A stretch of DNA of 64,000 nt from Vulcanimicrobiota bacterium (GCA_013290125.1 JABCYQ010000004.1:62001-126000), one strand, 5' to 3'. Positions 8,930 through 17,730 are shown, counted from the first letter of the stretch. A program made the numbers and translations. The notes: generated from the letters alone by a model not told the origin.

Positions 8930-9367
8930 ATGGCAACATTCCACTGGCCGACCGGCCGACGGACCTCCAGCACCGGAGAAAGCGAGTTTACTTCGATGAG
9001 CACGACAGCGACCGCAGTTTCGATCACCGGGATCGACGTCACGACCTACCTCGTCAAGGATCCCAAGCGCGCGATCACGTTCTGGCGCGATGTTATGGGC
9101 TTGCCGTGCACGTGGTCCTCAGAACAAGGAGCGGAATTCGAACTGCCGGATGGCGCCACGTTCGGTCTCTGGCGCTTGGACGATGGGAACTGGTATGCGG
9201 GCAACGGCATCATGTTCCGCGTTGCCGACGTCAAAGCCGCAGCCGATCATTTCCGAACGCGGGGCGCGAAGATCGGCGATCATATCGAAGTGAATGAGGC
9301 GTGCTTCATGGCGTTCGGCGAGGACACTGAAGGCAACACGTTCATCCTCCACCAGCCCAAGAAATAA
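8930..9367 (+). CDS. VOC-family (glyoxalase-like) protein
   Basis: Single VOC module: VTTYLVKDPKRAITFWRDVMG begins the first beta-alpha-beta unit. GNGIMFRVADVKAAADHFRTRGAKIGD and a C-terminal MAFGEDTEGNTFILHQ complete the second. These fit dioxygenase/glyoxalase/bleomycin-resistance folds without pointing to a reaction. ATG 8930 has AAGGTGA seven bases upstream; ATG 8996 (MSTTATAVSI) aligns better with the paralogue at 33458-33823 but lacks a good site, so the first 22 residues are uncertain. Divergent from the WYL regulator, which probably controls it. Confidence 0.88.
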   Translation: MATFHWPTGRRTSSTGESEFTSMSTTATAVSITGIDVTTYLVKDPKRAITFWRDVMGLPCTWSSEQGAEFELPDGATFGLWRLDDGNWYAGNGIMFRVADVKAAADHFRTRGAKIGDHIEVNEACFMAFGEDTEGNTFILHQPKK

Positions 9368-9393
9368 TTGGGGCCGTATGAAGGGGGCCGAAT

Positions 9394-9456
9394 GAAGGGG
9401 CCGACTTTATGTCGGCCCAGGCAACGTGACGTGGGCCGACTAGCGTCGGCCCCTTC
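9394..9456. repeat. Composite palindromic element A (two hairpin arms)
   Basis: Left arm GAAGGGGCCGAC (9394-9405), loop TTTAT, GTCGGCCC (9411-9418). Right arm GGGCCGAC (9433-9440), loop TAGC, then GTCGGCCCCTTC ending at 9456. The outer 12-mers are exact reverse complements, so the arms can fold singly or as one long stem. A broken extra left half (GAAGGGGGCCGA) lies at about 9382-9393. It sits between the VOC gene and the 65-aa gene. Confidence 0.92.
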
Positions 9457-9489
9457 AAGCGGTAACGCGGAGATATTTTGGGGAAACAC

Positions 9490-9687
9490 ATGAGCACATA
9501 CACGTGGTCGGCTTCGTGCCAGCGCCGTGACGCGTTGCTGGCCGAGGCCGAATCCGGGCGGCTTGCGCTGCTTGCAGTTCACTCGGGCAATCCCGCGCGC
9601 CGTCGCATCGCCGCTTGGCTCGTGGAGTTCGGCTACTTCGTCGTCGGCGCCGGAATTCGCCTCGACCGGCTCCGGACGATGGATTGA
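9490..9687 (+). CDS. Small protein of the TYTWSA family (65 aa)
   Basis: The protein starts MSTYTWSA and ends in an amphipathic or weakly hydrophobic segment (IAAWLVEFGYFVVGAGIRLD). It is clearly homologous to the product at 27011-27241: shared residues include TYTWSA, RDAL, AEA-SGRLA, PARRRIA-WLV, GYFV-GAG-RLDR. Two diverged copies with conserved frame in one window argue that it is a real gene. The ATG at 9490 follows GGGGAAA. Palindromic elements lie on both sides (A upstream, B downstream). I do not recognise a function; a membrane-surface helix is plausible. Confidence 0.72.
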   Translation: MSTYTWSASCQRRDALLAEAESGRLALLAVHSGNPARRRIAAWLVEFGYFVVGAGIRLDRLRTMD

Positions 9688-9699
9688 AGGGGACTCATC

Positions 9700-9728
9700 G
9701 AAGGGGCCGACATAAAGTCGGCCCCTTC
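9700..9728. repeat. Palindromic element B (single long hairpin)
   Basis: GAAGGGGCCGAC (9700-9711), loop ATAAA, GTCGGCCCCTTC (9717-9728): one 12-bp perfect stem, equivalent to a left arm fused to a right arm. It lies 12 bases after the stop of the 65-aa gene, between it and the convergent Nudix gene, and could terminate transcription from both sides, although no long T run follows. Its last bases start the tandem repeat that follows. Confidence 0.88.
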
Positions 9729-9836
9729 AGTATGTCCGTGCCCCTTCAGTATGTCCGTGCCCCTTCAGTATGTCCGTGCCCCTTCAGTATGTCCGTGCCC
9801 CCTTCAGTATATCCGTACCCCTTCAATACGTCCGTT
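9722..9836. repeat. 19-bp minisatellite derived from the palindrome tail (6 units)
   Basis: Units CCCCTTCAGTATGTCCGTG at 9722, 9741, 9760 and 9779 are identical. A fifth unit (9798-9817) has one inserted C and two changes, and the sixth (9818-9836) is more diverged. The unit starts with the CCCCTTCAG end of palindrome B, so the array grew from the element's edge. It abuts the stop codon of the Nudix gene, and the last unit overlaps it. Confidence 0.92.
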
Positions 9837-10389
9837 AGGATTTCAGTAGACCCAGGTGGTCGAGCGCGGTGTAGATCGCGGCGACGTGGCTCTGCACGAA
9901 CACCTCGCCGGATCGCACACGCGCGAGCACCTCTCGAATCGGAACGAGCATCGTTTCAATATTTTCCGTCGAATCCGGCGCAGCGCGACCGGTCGGCGTC
10001 GCATCGCGGCCTAAGAACAGATACAATTTCCCAGTCGAACTCGTCGGATCGGCGGCGAACTCTGCGAGCAATTGAAGCGTGGGCGCGACGTAGCCCGTCT
10101 CTTCCTCAAGTTCGCGCACGGCGCAAGAAAGCGGATCCTCCCCGCGTTCCAGCGCACCGGCGGGCAGCTCGAGAACGACCTCGCCGTAACCGTGCTTGTA
10201 CTGACGGATCATGACGACTCGCTCGTCGGATGTCACGGCGAAGATCACGGCGAACCCATCATGAACTCGGACATAGTATGGATCGACGAGCGACCCGTCG
10301 GGAAGCCGGCAGACGTCGCGGCGCAGGCTATACCAAGGCGAGTCTACGACAAGCTCGGACGAGACGATTTCCCATTTGCGATGCGGCAT
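9835..10389 (-). CDS. Nudix hydrolase, ADP-ribose pyrophosphatase-like
   Basis: Contains a full Nudix box GX5EX7REUXEEXGU: GALERGEDPLSCAVRELEEE followed by TGY. The upstream beta part (WEIVSSELVVDSPWYSLRRD, MIRQYKHGYGEVVLELPAG) is typical of ADP-ribose and related sugar-nucleotide pyrophosphatases (NudF-like). The ATG at 10389 (MPHRKWEIV) is preferred over the in-frame start at 10425 because family members start next to this tryptophan strand. About 184 aa, cytosolic. Likely a housecleaning enzyme that hydrolyses ADP-ribose-type substrates; the substrate is inferred from family. Confidence 0.88.
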   Translation of the reverse strand: MPHRKWEIVSSELVVDSPWYSLRRDVCRLPDGSLVDPYYVRVHDGFAVIFAVTSDERVVMIRQYKHGYGEVVLELPAGALERGEDPLSCAVRELEEETGYVAPTLQLLAEFAADPTSSTGKLYLFLGRDATPTGRAAPDSTENIETMLVPIREVLARVRSGEVFVQSHVAAIYTALDHLGLLKS

Positions 10390-10486
10390 GCGTACCTGGC
10401 CGACGGGTTGGCGGCATGAAAGCACGTTTCCCCGGGACGCGACTCGCCGGCCGTATCGATTCCACTTGGAATTTCGTAAAAATGAA

Positions 10487-10521
10487 AGAGCGGCTGACGT
10501 TCGCCCTGCGTCAGCCGCTCT
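10487..10521 (-). terminator. Intrinsic terminator of the 99-aa gene
   Basis: Perfect 13-bp stem: AGAGCGGCTGACG (10487-10499) and CGTCAGCCGCTCT (10509-10521) around a 9-base loop. Read on the minus strand the stem is followed by a T-rich run (TTTCATTTTT), as expected for the gene ending at 10566. The stem sequence is unrelated to the GGGCCGAC family. Confidence 0.85.
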
Positions 10522-10525
10522 GCGT

Positions 10526-10550
10526 GGGCCGATATGAAATCGGCCCCTTC
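10526..10550. repeat. Palindromic element C (lone right arm)
   Basis: GGGCCGAT (10526-10533), loop ATGAA, ATCGGCCC (10539-10546) followed by CTTC. It is a right-arm copy with GAT/ATC at the loop base, and no left arm is nearby. It sits between the terminator at 10487-10521 and the stop of the 99-aa gene. Confidence 0.82.
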
Positions 10551-10565
10551 AGAGAATGCTGCGCC

Positions 10566-10865
10566 TTAGCCCGCGCGATGCAGCCGCGATTCGAGCACCG
10601 CGACGAGTTCGGCTTTGGGATTTTGCACGCCGTTCCACGTCGCGCGAAGCCGGCGAATCGCATCGGCGAGATCGGGCCGATGATAAAGATCGGTAAGCCA
10701 TTTTTCGAAGTCGCCATTTTGGAAGTGGCGCTTTATTTCAGCAGGCTGCAGAGCTTTTAGATGTAGCGCAAGTTCTCGGGGGTCGTCTGTCTTTACGGCG
10801 AACCAACTCTTGTGGCCCCTAGAGGCCGTGCCATCGCCGCTGGAATGAAAGATACGATCTTTCAC
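10566..10865 (-). CDS. Conserved-looking hypothetical protein (99 aa)
   Basis: Cytosolic, charged protein beginning MKDRIFHSSGDGTASRGHKS, with WFAVKTDDPRELALHLKAL and FQNGDFEKWLTDLYHRPDLA, then RRLRATWNGV. It shows a mixed alpha/beta pattern, no membrane segment and no Cys motif. Its good codon bias, its own terminator and its independent position argue for a real gene. I do not recognise the family. The following 248 bases up to the ABC gene show no coding or clear structural signal. Confidence 0.6.
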   Translation of the reverse strand: MKDRIFHSSGDGTASRGHKSWFAVKTDDPRELALHLKALQPAEIKRHFQNGDFEKWLTDLYHRPDLADAIRRLRATWNGVQNPKAELVAVLESRLHRAG

Positions 10866-11113
10866 TAGCAGTAACTCGCTTTCGAATTCAACTCGTTCCC
10901 TGATTCTATACCCACACGCGGTTGCAAAAACTCACTCCGGTTGTCCTTGCATTTTAGTCCGTTGGTCCTGTGAAAGCGTCAAGAGTGACCGCGCGCACGC
11001 GCCCGACCGACCGCTTAGACGAGCCACGAGCATACGACGAAATTCCATGGTCCGGCGTTACATGGCCAAATCCGATAGCGTCCCGGGCCGGCCTTGCGCC
11101 GATACTTTAGAGG

Positions 11114-11899
11114 ATGAGTGTTCCGCTGATCGACGTCTCGCGGCTTCTGAAGAGGTTCGACAAGACGGTCGCCGTCGATTCCATTTCCTTTAGCGTCGAA
11201 GCGGGCGAGATTTTCGGCTTCCTCGGGCCGAACGGCGCTGGCAAGACCACGACGATAAAGATGCTGACGGGACTGCTGCGTCCGACATCGGGACGCGCGC
11301 TCTTGGGCGGTTTAGACATCGTGCGCCGGCCGGAAGCGGCCAAGCGGCTCTTCGGGTATGTCCCAGACGAGCCGAATCTGTATCCCAAGCTCACCGCGGT
11401 CGAGTTCTTGAATTTCGTCGGCGACGTCTACGGGCTGGACGTGGGTCGCAAGCGATCGCGGATCGCAGAACTGCTCGAGTTGTTCGAACTGCGCGCGAAC
11501 GATGGCGAATTGCTCGAGGCGTACTCGCATGGGATGAAGCAGAAGGTCGCGCTGTGCGCCGCGCTGCTGCACGAGCCGCGCATCTATTTCCTAGACGAGC
11601 CCACAGTCGGGCTGGACCCTAAGAGCGCCCGCCTGCTCAAAGATATCCTGCGCGCCGTCACGCGCGCGGGCTGTGCCGTCATGATGTCCACGCACATCAT
11701 GGAGATCGCACAGACGTTGTGCGATCGCGTGGCGATCATCAACCGCGGTTCGATCGCGGCGATGGGCACCGTTCAGGAATTGCGAAACCTGCAGGGCGAC
11801 GCGACGCTCGAGGACGTCTTCCTCAACGTCACCGGCGGCGCAGCCGACGCCGCCGCAGCGGATGTGCGCCTCACGAACTTCGTCGCCGGAAAGCGCTGA
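11114..11899 (+). CDS. ABC transporter ATP-binding protein (ABC-2 type exporter)
   Basis: Nucleotide-binding domain of 261 aa with Walker A GPNGAGKTTT (about residue 39), Q-loop replaced by the GYVPDEPNLYPKLTAVE form usual in CcmA/NatA-like exporters, signature YSHGMKQKVALCAALL, Walker B IYFLDEPTVGLDP and H-loop MSTHIME. Together with the next gene it forms a two-component exporter; the stop is 5 bases from the partner's start. A GATACT hexamer ends 8 bases before the ATG, so the message may be nearly leaderless. The substrate is unknown. Confidence 0.92.
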   Translation: MSVPLIDVSRLLKRFDKTVAVDSISFSVEAGEIFGFLGPNGAGKTTTIKMLTGLLRPTSGRALLGGLDIVRRPEAAKRLFGYVPDEPNLYPKLTAVEFLNFVGDVYGLDVGRKRSRIAELLELFELRANDGELLEAYSHGMKQKVALCAALLHEPRIYFLDEPTVGLDPKSARLLKDILRAVTRAGCAVMMSTHIMEIAQTLCDRVAIINRGSIAAMGTVQELRNLQGDATLEDVFLNVTGGAADAAAADVRLTNFVAGKR

Positions 11900-11904
11900 C
11901 GGAG

Positions 11905-13527
11905 TTGTCCGTCATTAGGTTGCCGCGCCGCCGCGGTCTAGCGATCCAATCGATCTTGCTCACAGCCGACTTGCTGCGCATCCGCGCGCTTGCGGTGCGC
12001 CGCGAGTGGTCGAGCTCGACCATCCATGTCGCGGCCGTGTCCGCAGGCGCAACGCTCTTCAGTCTCATCTATCTCGGCACGTATCTCGGCGCGCACGCGC
12101 TCTGGCAAGCGGGCGCGATCGGTCTGCTCTCCACCGTTCCGCCGTGGGCGCTGCTCATCTATCTCTTGACGGATGTGGTCATCGCGTTCGGGCAGGCCTT
12201 GGGCGATCTGTACGCATCGCGCGACATGCCGCTGTTGATGACGATGCCGGTTCGCGTGCCGGCGCTGATCACGTCGAAATTCGTGCTTGGGGTCGTGCAG
12301 AACGAACTGTATGCGGCGGTGTTTCTCTTGCCGTTCGTGCTCGGCTACTTGAGCGCGCTGAACGCATCGTGGATCGCGTATCCCGTGATGATCGTCGGCA
12401 TCGCGGTTTTTCCGGCCATCCTCTATGCAGCGCTTGTGGTCGTGACCATTCTCGCGCTGCGCATCGTTCCGGCGCGCCTCGCCAAGGAATCACTGTGGCT
12501 CATCGGCGCCGTTGTGCCGACCGCGTTTTGGATCACGATGTTTTATCGTATCGCCCATATCACGGGCGACGTGACCGTCATGAGCTTGCCGGCGCCCCCG
12601 AGTTGGCTGCCGAGCACCTGGCTGGGCTGGGCGCTTGCCTCGTTCGGTGGCGCATCCCCGGGCGGCGTGGGCGCGGGCATCGGCTGGACCGGGCTGTTGC
12701 TCTTTGAGACGTTCGCTGTGTGCCCGCCGGCGCTCTGGCTCGTCTCCTACGCATTTGCGCGCGGCTGGAGCGATTCGTTCGCGACCGGCGCAGCGAAATC
12801 GGTCGATTCGCTCAACGCAATCGCGCCGCGACGAAGTGGACTGCGCGCGCTCGTTCTCAAGGATCTCTTGACCTTCGTGCGGACCCCGCAACTCTGGTTC
12901 AACCACATCGGCGCGCTCATGTTCGTCGTCTACCTTCTTGTCGGCCACGCGGTGCAGACACCGGTCTTTCCGCTGACGCTTCAGCTCGCGATGGTGCAGA
13001 TCGGCTTCGTCGCGATTTTGGGATCCGTGACGCCGGGGATGACGGCGCTCTCTCTCGAGCACTCAAGCATCTGGTTCTTGCGCTCCGCCCCGCTCAATTC
13101 GCGCGACATCCTCATCGCAAAGGTTCTCGTGCCATTCGCGCAGACAGGTACGATCGCGGCGATCGGCGGCGCGCTGCTTTCAGCAGGGTACGGTTTTCCG
13201 ATCGCATCGCGCGTCGTCGTCGTCGCGTTCGGCATACTGATGGCCGCATGTTCGGTGAGCCTCGGCGTTGCGTTCGACACGCGCTTTCCATCGTTCGCGT
13301 GGGAGAATCCGAACGCGATCAACCGCGGTCCAAGGATGGTGATCCCGTTCCTGAATGGTTTGGCAATGCTGGTGATCTGCTGTGGAGCGCTGTTCTTTTC
13401 GCGAGATGAATGGCCCGGCGCTGTCGGACTCGCGGCCGGGCTTGCGATCAGCGTTATTTTTTCGGCACTGATGGTCTGGCAGACTCTAGTCCGCGCGAGC
13501 CGGAACCTTGAACAACTGGAAGTTTAA
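11905..13527 (+). CDS. ABC-2-type exporter membrane subunit (about 12 TM)
   Basis: About 540 aa with roughly a dozen hydrophobic segments (AAVSAGATLFSLIYLGTYLG, WALLIYLLTDVVIAFGQALG, VVVVAFGILMAACSVSLGVA and others). It resembles the large exporter permeases that pair with a NatA-type ATPase. I take the TTG at 11905, just after the ATPase stop and behind CGGAG. The frame runs further upstream inside the ATPase gene, but that part is out-of-phase translation. Odd features are the internal soluble loop around residues 270-300 and the size, about twice a simple ABC-2 permease. Confidence 0.8.
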   Translation: MSVIRLPRRRGLAIQSILLTADLLRIRALAVRREWSSSTIHVAAVSAGATLFSLIYLGTYLGAHALWQAGAIGLLSTVPPWALLIYLLTDVVIAFGQALGDLYASRDMPLLMTMPVRVPALITSKFVLGVVQNELYAAVFLLPFVLGYLSALNASWIAYPVMIVGIAVFPAILYAALVVVTILALRIVPARLAKESLWLIGAVVPTAFWITMFYRIAHITGDVTVMSLPAPPSWLPSTWLGWALASFGGASPGGVGAGIGWTGLLLFETFAVCPPALWLVSYAFARGWSDSFATGAAKSVDSLNAIAPRRSGLRALVLKDLLTFVRTPQLWFNHIGALMFVVYLLVGHAVQTPVFPLTLQLAMVQIGFVAILGSVTPGMTALSLEHSSIWFLRSAPLNSRDILIAKVLVPFAQTGTIAAIGGALLSAGYGFPIASRVVVVAFGILMAACSVSLGVAFDTRFPSFAWENPNAINRGPRMVIPFLNGLAMLVICCGALFFSRDEWPGAVGLAAGLAISVIFSALMVWQTLVRASRNLEQLEV

Positions 13528-13575
13528 CATTCGGTTGAAGGAGGTCAGGATTGCGAACCGCAAGCGCATGACGGG

Positions 13576-16500
13576 ATGTCCATAGCAAGATTTGCAGTCA
13601 CGCGCCGGGTTGCCGTCGCGATGTTGTCTGCCGCGATCGTCGTCCTCGGTCTGTTCGCGTTGCCGCGACTCGCGGTGGCGCTCCTGCCGTCCTTCGCGCC
13701 GCCCGTCGTCTCGGTAAACGTCGCCTATACCAACGCCTCGCCGGAAACCGTAGAGACGACCGTGACGCGGCCGATCGAAAACGCCGTCAGCCGCGTCGCC
13801 GGCATCGATATTCTCGAGTCCACGTCTTCGCAGGGCCAATCGAGCGTTCGCGTCCAGTTCGTGTACGGCACCGACATCAACGCCGCGGCGGTGGACGTCC
13901 AGCAGCAAGTAGCCCGCATCCGGGCATCGCTCCCCAACGATCCAAATTTGCAAGAGCCGCAGATCATCAAAGCCGATCCGAACGCCACGCCGGTGCTTTC
14001 GTTGGAGGTGACCGATCCATCGCGCTCGCCGCGCGATCTTTCGGACATCGTCGTCAATCAGTTGTCCGACGAGTTGGCATCGGTGCAGGGCGTCGGAAGC
14101 GTGAACATCTCCGGCGTGACGCAACGGGCGATCATGGTCGAGCCGGACGCCCATAGGCTTGCTGCGTTCGGCCTCACGCTCAACAGTCTGATGACTCGCA
14201 TCAGCGACGAAAACGTGGACCTGCCGGCCGGTGTCGTGCAGATCGGCCCGCAAGAGTTCGGCGTCCGGACAAACGCGCTCTACAAAGCGCCCGACCAGGT
14301 CGCGGACACCATCGTGACTTTCCAAGACGGCGTGCCGATCCGTTTGCGCGACGTCGCGAACGTCACCGATTCCATCCAGGAACAGCGCGTGTTCACCCGG
14401 CTCAACGGTAGACCGTCGCTGCTGATCACGGTGACGGCCCAGCCGGATGCGAACATCGTTGAAGTCGCAAACGGCGTGTCTGACAAGATCAACGACATCA
14501 AGCAGCGCTTCCCAAGCGTCCAGTGGGCCACGCTCCTCGACCAGCGCGAATTCATCCTCATGGCATTGGCCTCGCTCGAGCACACGGCCATGTACGGCGC
14601 GATCCTGGCCGTGCTGATCATCCTATTGTTCTTGCATTCGTGGCGCGCCACCGTGATCGTGGCCGTCTCGCTGCCGGTCTCGATCTTAGGAACGCTCTTC
14701 GTCGCCTACGTCTTCCACGAGACGATCAACACCATCACGCTCGGAGGTATCGCGCTCGGGGTGGGGTTGATAGTCGATGACGCCGTCGTCGTCATCGAGA
14801 ACATCTCGCGCTTTTTGGGGAAGGGCCTCGCCCCGTCCGCCGCGGCCGAAGGTGCCACCGTTCAGATCTTGGGTGCGGTGATGGCGTCGTCAGCGACGGT
14901 GATCACGGTGTTCTTTCCGCTGCTGCTCATACCGGGTCTGCAGGGTCTGATCTTCGGGCCGTTTGCCATCATCGTGATGAGCGCCGTCGCCATCTCGCTT
15001 CTCGTTGCGATCACCGCAGTTCCGATGCTCTCGGCCGAACTCTTGCGGCGTCGCGGACAGAACCATACCGCGCCGGAATCCGCCGACCAACCGCGCGGAT
15101 CGTTCGCCGCTGCATTCGATCGCACGTACGAGCGCTTCGAACGCACGTATCGCGCGGCGCTTTCCTTCTGTCTCGACCGTCCGCTCGCGGTGCTCGGCAC
15201 CGCCACGGGTTTGTTCGCTCTCACCGTCATAGCGTTGCAGCTCGGCGTCGTGTCCACGGAGATCTTCCCGGCTTCGGATTCCAGATTCTTGCAATTCGAT
15301 CTGCAAGCGCCGAACGGCACCGCGCTCAACGTCATGAACGCGATCTCGATAACGGTAGAAAATGCGTTCGACCACGATCCGCGCGTCGTCGCCGTAGGTT
15401 CCACCGTGGGCCAGACCGGCGGCGGCGGCGGTTCGCGGCCGGTGACCAACCGCGCGAGCATCCAAGTCGCGCTCAAGCCGGGCACGAGCGGTGCAGTGGC
15501 TGCCGCGTTCGTCAAGGAATGGCACAAGAAGCTCATGGATGCCGCGTCGAAGGTGCCGCAATCGCCTTCGGAATCGGCATTGCACGACGCAATGGTGGGG
15601 ACGATCGTGCGCGGTCAGACGATCGACATCGTCCAGCGCCAGATCTCGCAAGGACAGACGGCGCTCGAGTTGGAGATCTTCGGACCGGATATCAACAAGC
15701 TGCTCACGATCTCCGATCAGGTCATGGACCAGATCTCGCGGATACCGGGCGTGCTGACGCCAGACAAGAACGTGACTAACTCGCAGCCGGAGATCGACGT
15801 CTCCATCGACCGCACGCGGCTCATGGAAGCGGGAATGGGGACTGGCGACTTGGCCCAGTTCGTCAGCACGGCCACGAACGGATCGATCGCGTCGTACTAC
15901 CAGATCAACGGCATCCAGTATCCGATCGTCGTGGAGATGCCCGCAAGCCAGCGCCGGTCGTATCCGTCGCTGCAGTCGCTCGAGTTCACGCCGTTCGGCT
16001 CGGCGTCGGCCGCGGCCGCCTCGGGAGCTGCGAAGGGGACTGCACCCACGTCGACTCTCGGAAGCATCGCCACGCTAACGGAAGGCCTCGGGCCGTCGGC
16101 GATCAGCCGCGAAGACCGCCAGCGGCGGGTCGAGATCAGCGCGCCCATCAGCGGTCGACCGCTCGGGCCGATCTTGGTCGACGCGGCCAAAGTGATGAAC
16201 AACTTCAATATGCCGGCCGGCTATCGCTGGGAGTATGGCCCTGAGATCCAACGCGGCGAAACGAGTTTCAACTCGCTCTACCTGGCCGTCGGCATCGCGA
16301 TCCTGCTCATCTACATGCTGCTCGCTTCGCAGTTCGAGTCATATGTGGACCCGCTCGTCGTGATGACGTCGATTCCGCTTTCGCTGATCGGCATCATCGG
16401 CTCGCTCGTCTTGACCAATCGCGCCTTCGGGCTGACGGCGTTCATCGGCTCGCTCATGCTCGTCGGCATCGCGGTGAAAAACGCCATCCTTGTCATCGAA

Positions 16501-16836
16501 TTCACGAAACAATTGCGCGAAGACGGCGTCGACGCTCGAGAAGCGCTGCTTCACGCGGGGCCTCTGCGGCTGCGGCCGATCCTCATGACGACGTTCGCCA
16601 CGATCGGCGGCATGCTGCCGCTGGCGCTCGGCATCGAAACCGGCAGCTCCACCCAAGCGCCGCTTGCGACGGTGGTGATCGGCGGGCTCATCACGTCCAC
16701 ATTCCTATCGCTGCTCGTCGTGCCGACGTTGTATCTTTTGATCGCACGGCGCAGCAAAGGGAAGTTCGTCTCGCGCCGCCGCGCACCGGAAGCCGATCCT
16801 GGAGCGGCTGAAGAGCCCGTTCCGGTCCTGCGCTGA
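13576..16836 (+). CDS. RND-family efflux pump inner-membrane subunit (AcrB/HAE1-like)
   Basis: 1086 aa with the full RND plan: TM1 (VAVAMLSAAIVVLGLFALP), porter loop containing SQGQSSVRVQFVYGTD, TM2-TM6 with GVGLIVDDAVVVIENISRFL (the paired Asp of the proton relay), second porter loop, and TM8-TM12 ending LLVVPTLYLLIARR. It would export drugs, lipids or other amphiphiles using proton flow. No membrane-fusion protein or outer-membrane channel gene is next to it, which is unusual. A very strong AAGGAGG at 13538-13544 lies too far from the ATG and instead serves a 6-codon TTG frame that ends 5 bases before it. Confidence 0.95.
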   Translation: MSIARFAVTRRVAVAMLSAAIVVLGLFALPRLAVALLPSFAPPVVSVNVAYTNASPETVETTVTRPIENAVSRVAGIDILESTSSQGQSSVRVQFVYGTDINAAAVDVQQQVARIRASLPNDPNLQEPQIIKADPNATPVLSLEVTDPSRSPRDLSDIVVNQLSDELASVQGVGSVNISGVTQRAIMVEPDAHRLAAFGLTLNSLMTRISDENVDLPAGVVQIGPQEFGVRTNALYKAPDQVADTIVTFQDGVPIRLRDVANVTDSIQEQRVFTRLNGRPSLLITVTAQPDANIVEVANGVSDKINDIKQRFPSVQWATLLDQREFILMALASLEHTAMYGAILAVLIILLFLHSWRATVIVAVSLPVSILGTLFVAYVFHETINTITLGGIALGVGLIVDDAVVVIENISRFLGKGLAPSAAAEGATVQILGAVMASSATVITVFFPLLLIPGLQGLIFGPFAIIVMSAVAISLLVAITAVPMLSAELLRRRGQNHTAPESADQPRGSFAAAFDRTYERFERTYRAALSFCLDRPLAVLGTATGLFALTVIALQLGVVSTEIFPASDSRFLQFDLQAPNGTALNVMNAISITVENAFDHDPRVVAVGSTVGQTGGGGGSRPVTNRASIQVALKPGTSGAVAAAFVKEWHKKLMDAASKVPQSPSESALHDAMVGTIVRGQTIDIVQRQISQGQTALELEIFGPDINKLLTISDQVMDQISRIPGVLTPDKNVTNSQPEIDVSIDRTRLMEAGMGTGDLAQFVSTATNGSIASYYQINGIQYPIVVEMPASQRRSYPSLQSLEFTPFGSASAAAASGAAKGTAPTSTLGSIATLTEGLGPSAISREDRQRRVEISAPISGRPLGPILVDAAKVMNNFNMPAGYRWEYGPEIQRGETSFNSLYLAVGIAILLIYMLLASQFESYVDPLVVMTSIPLSLIGIIGSLVLTNRAFGLTAFIGSLMLVGIAVKNAILVIEFTKQLREDGVDAREALLHAGPLRLRPILMTTFATIGGMLPLALGIETGSSTQAPLATVVIGGLITSTFLSLLVVPTLYLLIARRSKGKFVSRRRAPEADPGAAEEPVPVLR

Positions 16837-16842
16837 CGTCGC

Positions 16843-17622
16843 ATGCAGCAGCAACGCGTCAGCGAAAATGTGATCGTCTCCGTCAGCGCGCCGGTGGCGA
16901 CGCTGACGCTGAATCGGCCGGACAAACGCAACGCACTTTCGCTTCAGCTCATGCGTGACTTGACCGCTGCGTTTCGCGCGGCCGGGCAAGACGAATCGAT
17001 CAGGGCCATCGTCCTCAAGGCGGCTGGAAAAGTTTTCTCCGCCGGGCACGATCTTTCAGAGTTTCCGGGGCGCGACGAAGCGTTCTATCGGGAGCTCTTC
17101 GATACGTGCGTCGAATTGATGACCGAGATCCAGTCGGTGCCGCAACCGGTCATCGCCCAAGTCGAAGGCATGGCCACGGCGGCCGGCTGTCAACTCGTCG
17201 CCACATGCGATCTCGTGGTCGCCGCCGAGACGGCGACGTTTGCGACACCCGGTGTCAAGATCGGATTGTTCTGCTCGACGCCGATGGTGGCGCTCAGCCG
17301 CGCGGTTCCGCGCAAACTCGCGATGGAGATGTTGCTCACAGGCGAACCGATCGACGCGCACCGCGCCCTTGCGGCCGGGCTGATCAATGTGATCGCAGCG
17401 CCGGATAAAGTGGAAGAGACAGTCGCGACGCTGATCGCGAAGATCACTCGCTTCAGCCCGTTTGTGATCGGGCTCGGAAAGCGCGCGTTTTATCGCCAAG
17501 CCGAGATGGCACAAGACGACGCGTATGCGTTCACGAAAGATGTCATGACGCGCAACGCGGCCGCCGACGCCGCTCGCGAAGGCATCGCCGCCTTCCTGGA
17601 AAAGCGCCCACCCAAATGGTGA
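16843..17622 (+). CDS. Enoyl-CoA hydratase/isomerase family protein
   Basis: Crotonase fold of 259 aa: VATLTLNRPDKRNALSLQLM at the N-terminus, oxyanion-hole segment KVFSAGHDLSEF, second oxyanion motif QVEGMATAAGCQLVATCDLVVA, and the C-terminal trimerisation helices. The usual catalytic glutamates of hydratases are not obvious at the AGCQL position, so isomerase, hydrolase or lyase chemistry is possible. It starts 6 bases after the RND gene stop; co-transcription is likely but no functional link is clear. Confidence 0.88.
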   Translation: MQQQRVSENVIVSVSAPVATLTLNRPDKRNALSLQLMRDLTAAFRAAGQDESIRAIVLKAAGKVFSAGHDLSEFPGRDEAFYRELFDTCVELMTEIQSVPQPVIAQVEGMATAAGCQLVATCDLVVAAETATFATPGVKIGLFCSTPMVALSRAVPRKLAMEMLLTGEPIDAHRALAAGLINVIAAPDKVEETVATLIAKITRFSPFVIGLGKRAFYRQAEMAQDDAYAFTKDVMTRNAAADAAREGIAAFLEKRPPKW

Positions 17623-17637
17623 TTGAACGAATTGGCT

Positions 17638-17730
17638 GAAAGAGCCGACTTGAAGGGGCCGACTTGAAGGGGCCGACTTTATGTCGGCCCGCGTTTTGTC
17701 TGCTCGGGCCGATATGAAATCGGCCTCTTC
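17638..17730. repeat. Composite palindromic element D with reiterated left halves
   Basis: The main left arm GAAGGGGCCGAC (17666-17677), loop TTTAT, GTCGGCCC (17683-17690) pairs with a right arm GGGCCGAT (17706-17713) ... ATCGGCC ending near 17730. Upstream lie two tandem copies of the left half, GAAAGAGCCGACTT and GAAGGGGCCGACTT (17638-17665), a 14-base reiteration. It lies between two genes on the same strand. Confidence 0.9.

Noticed and set aside
9722-9836. Possible short CRISPR-like array
   Set aside because: Units abut with no unique spacers; it is a plain tandem repeat.
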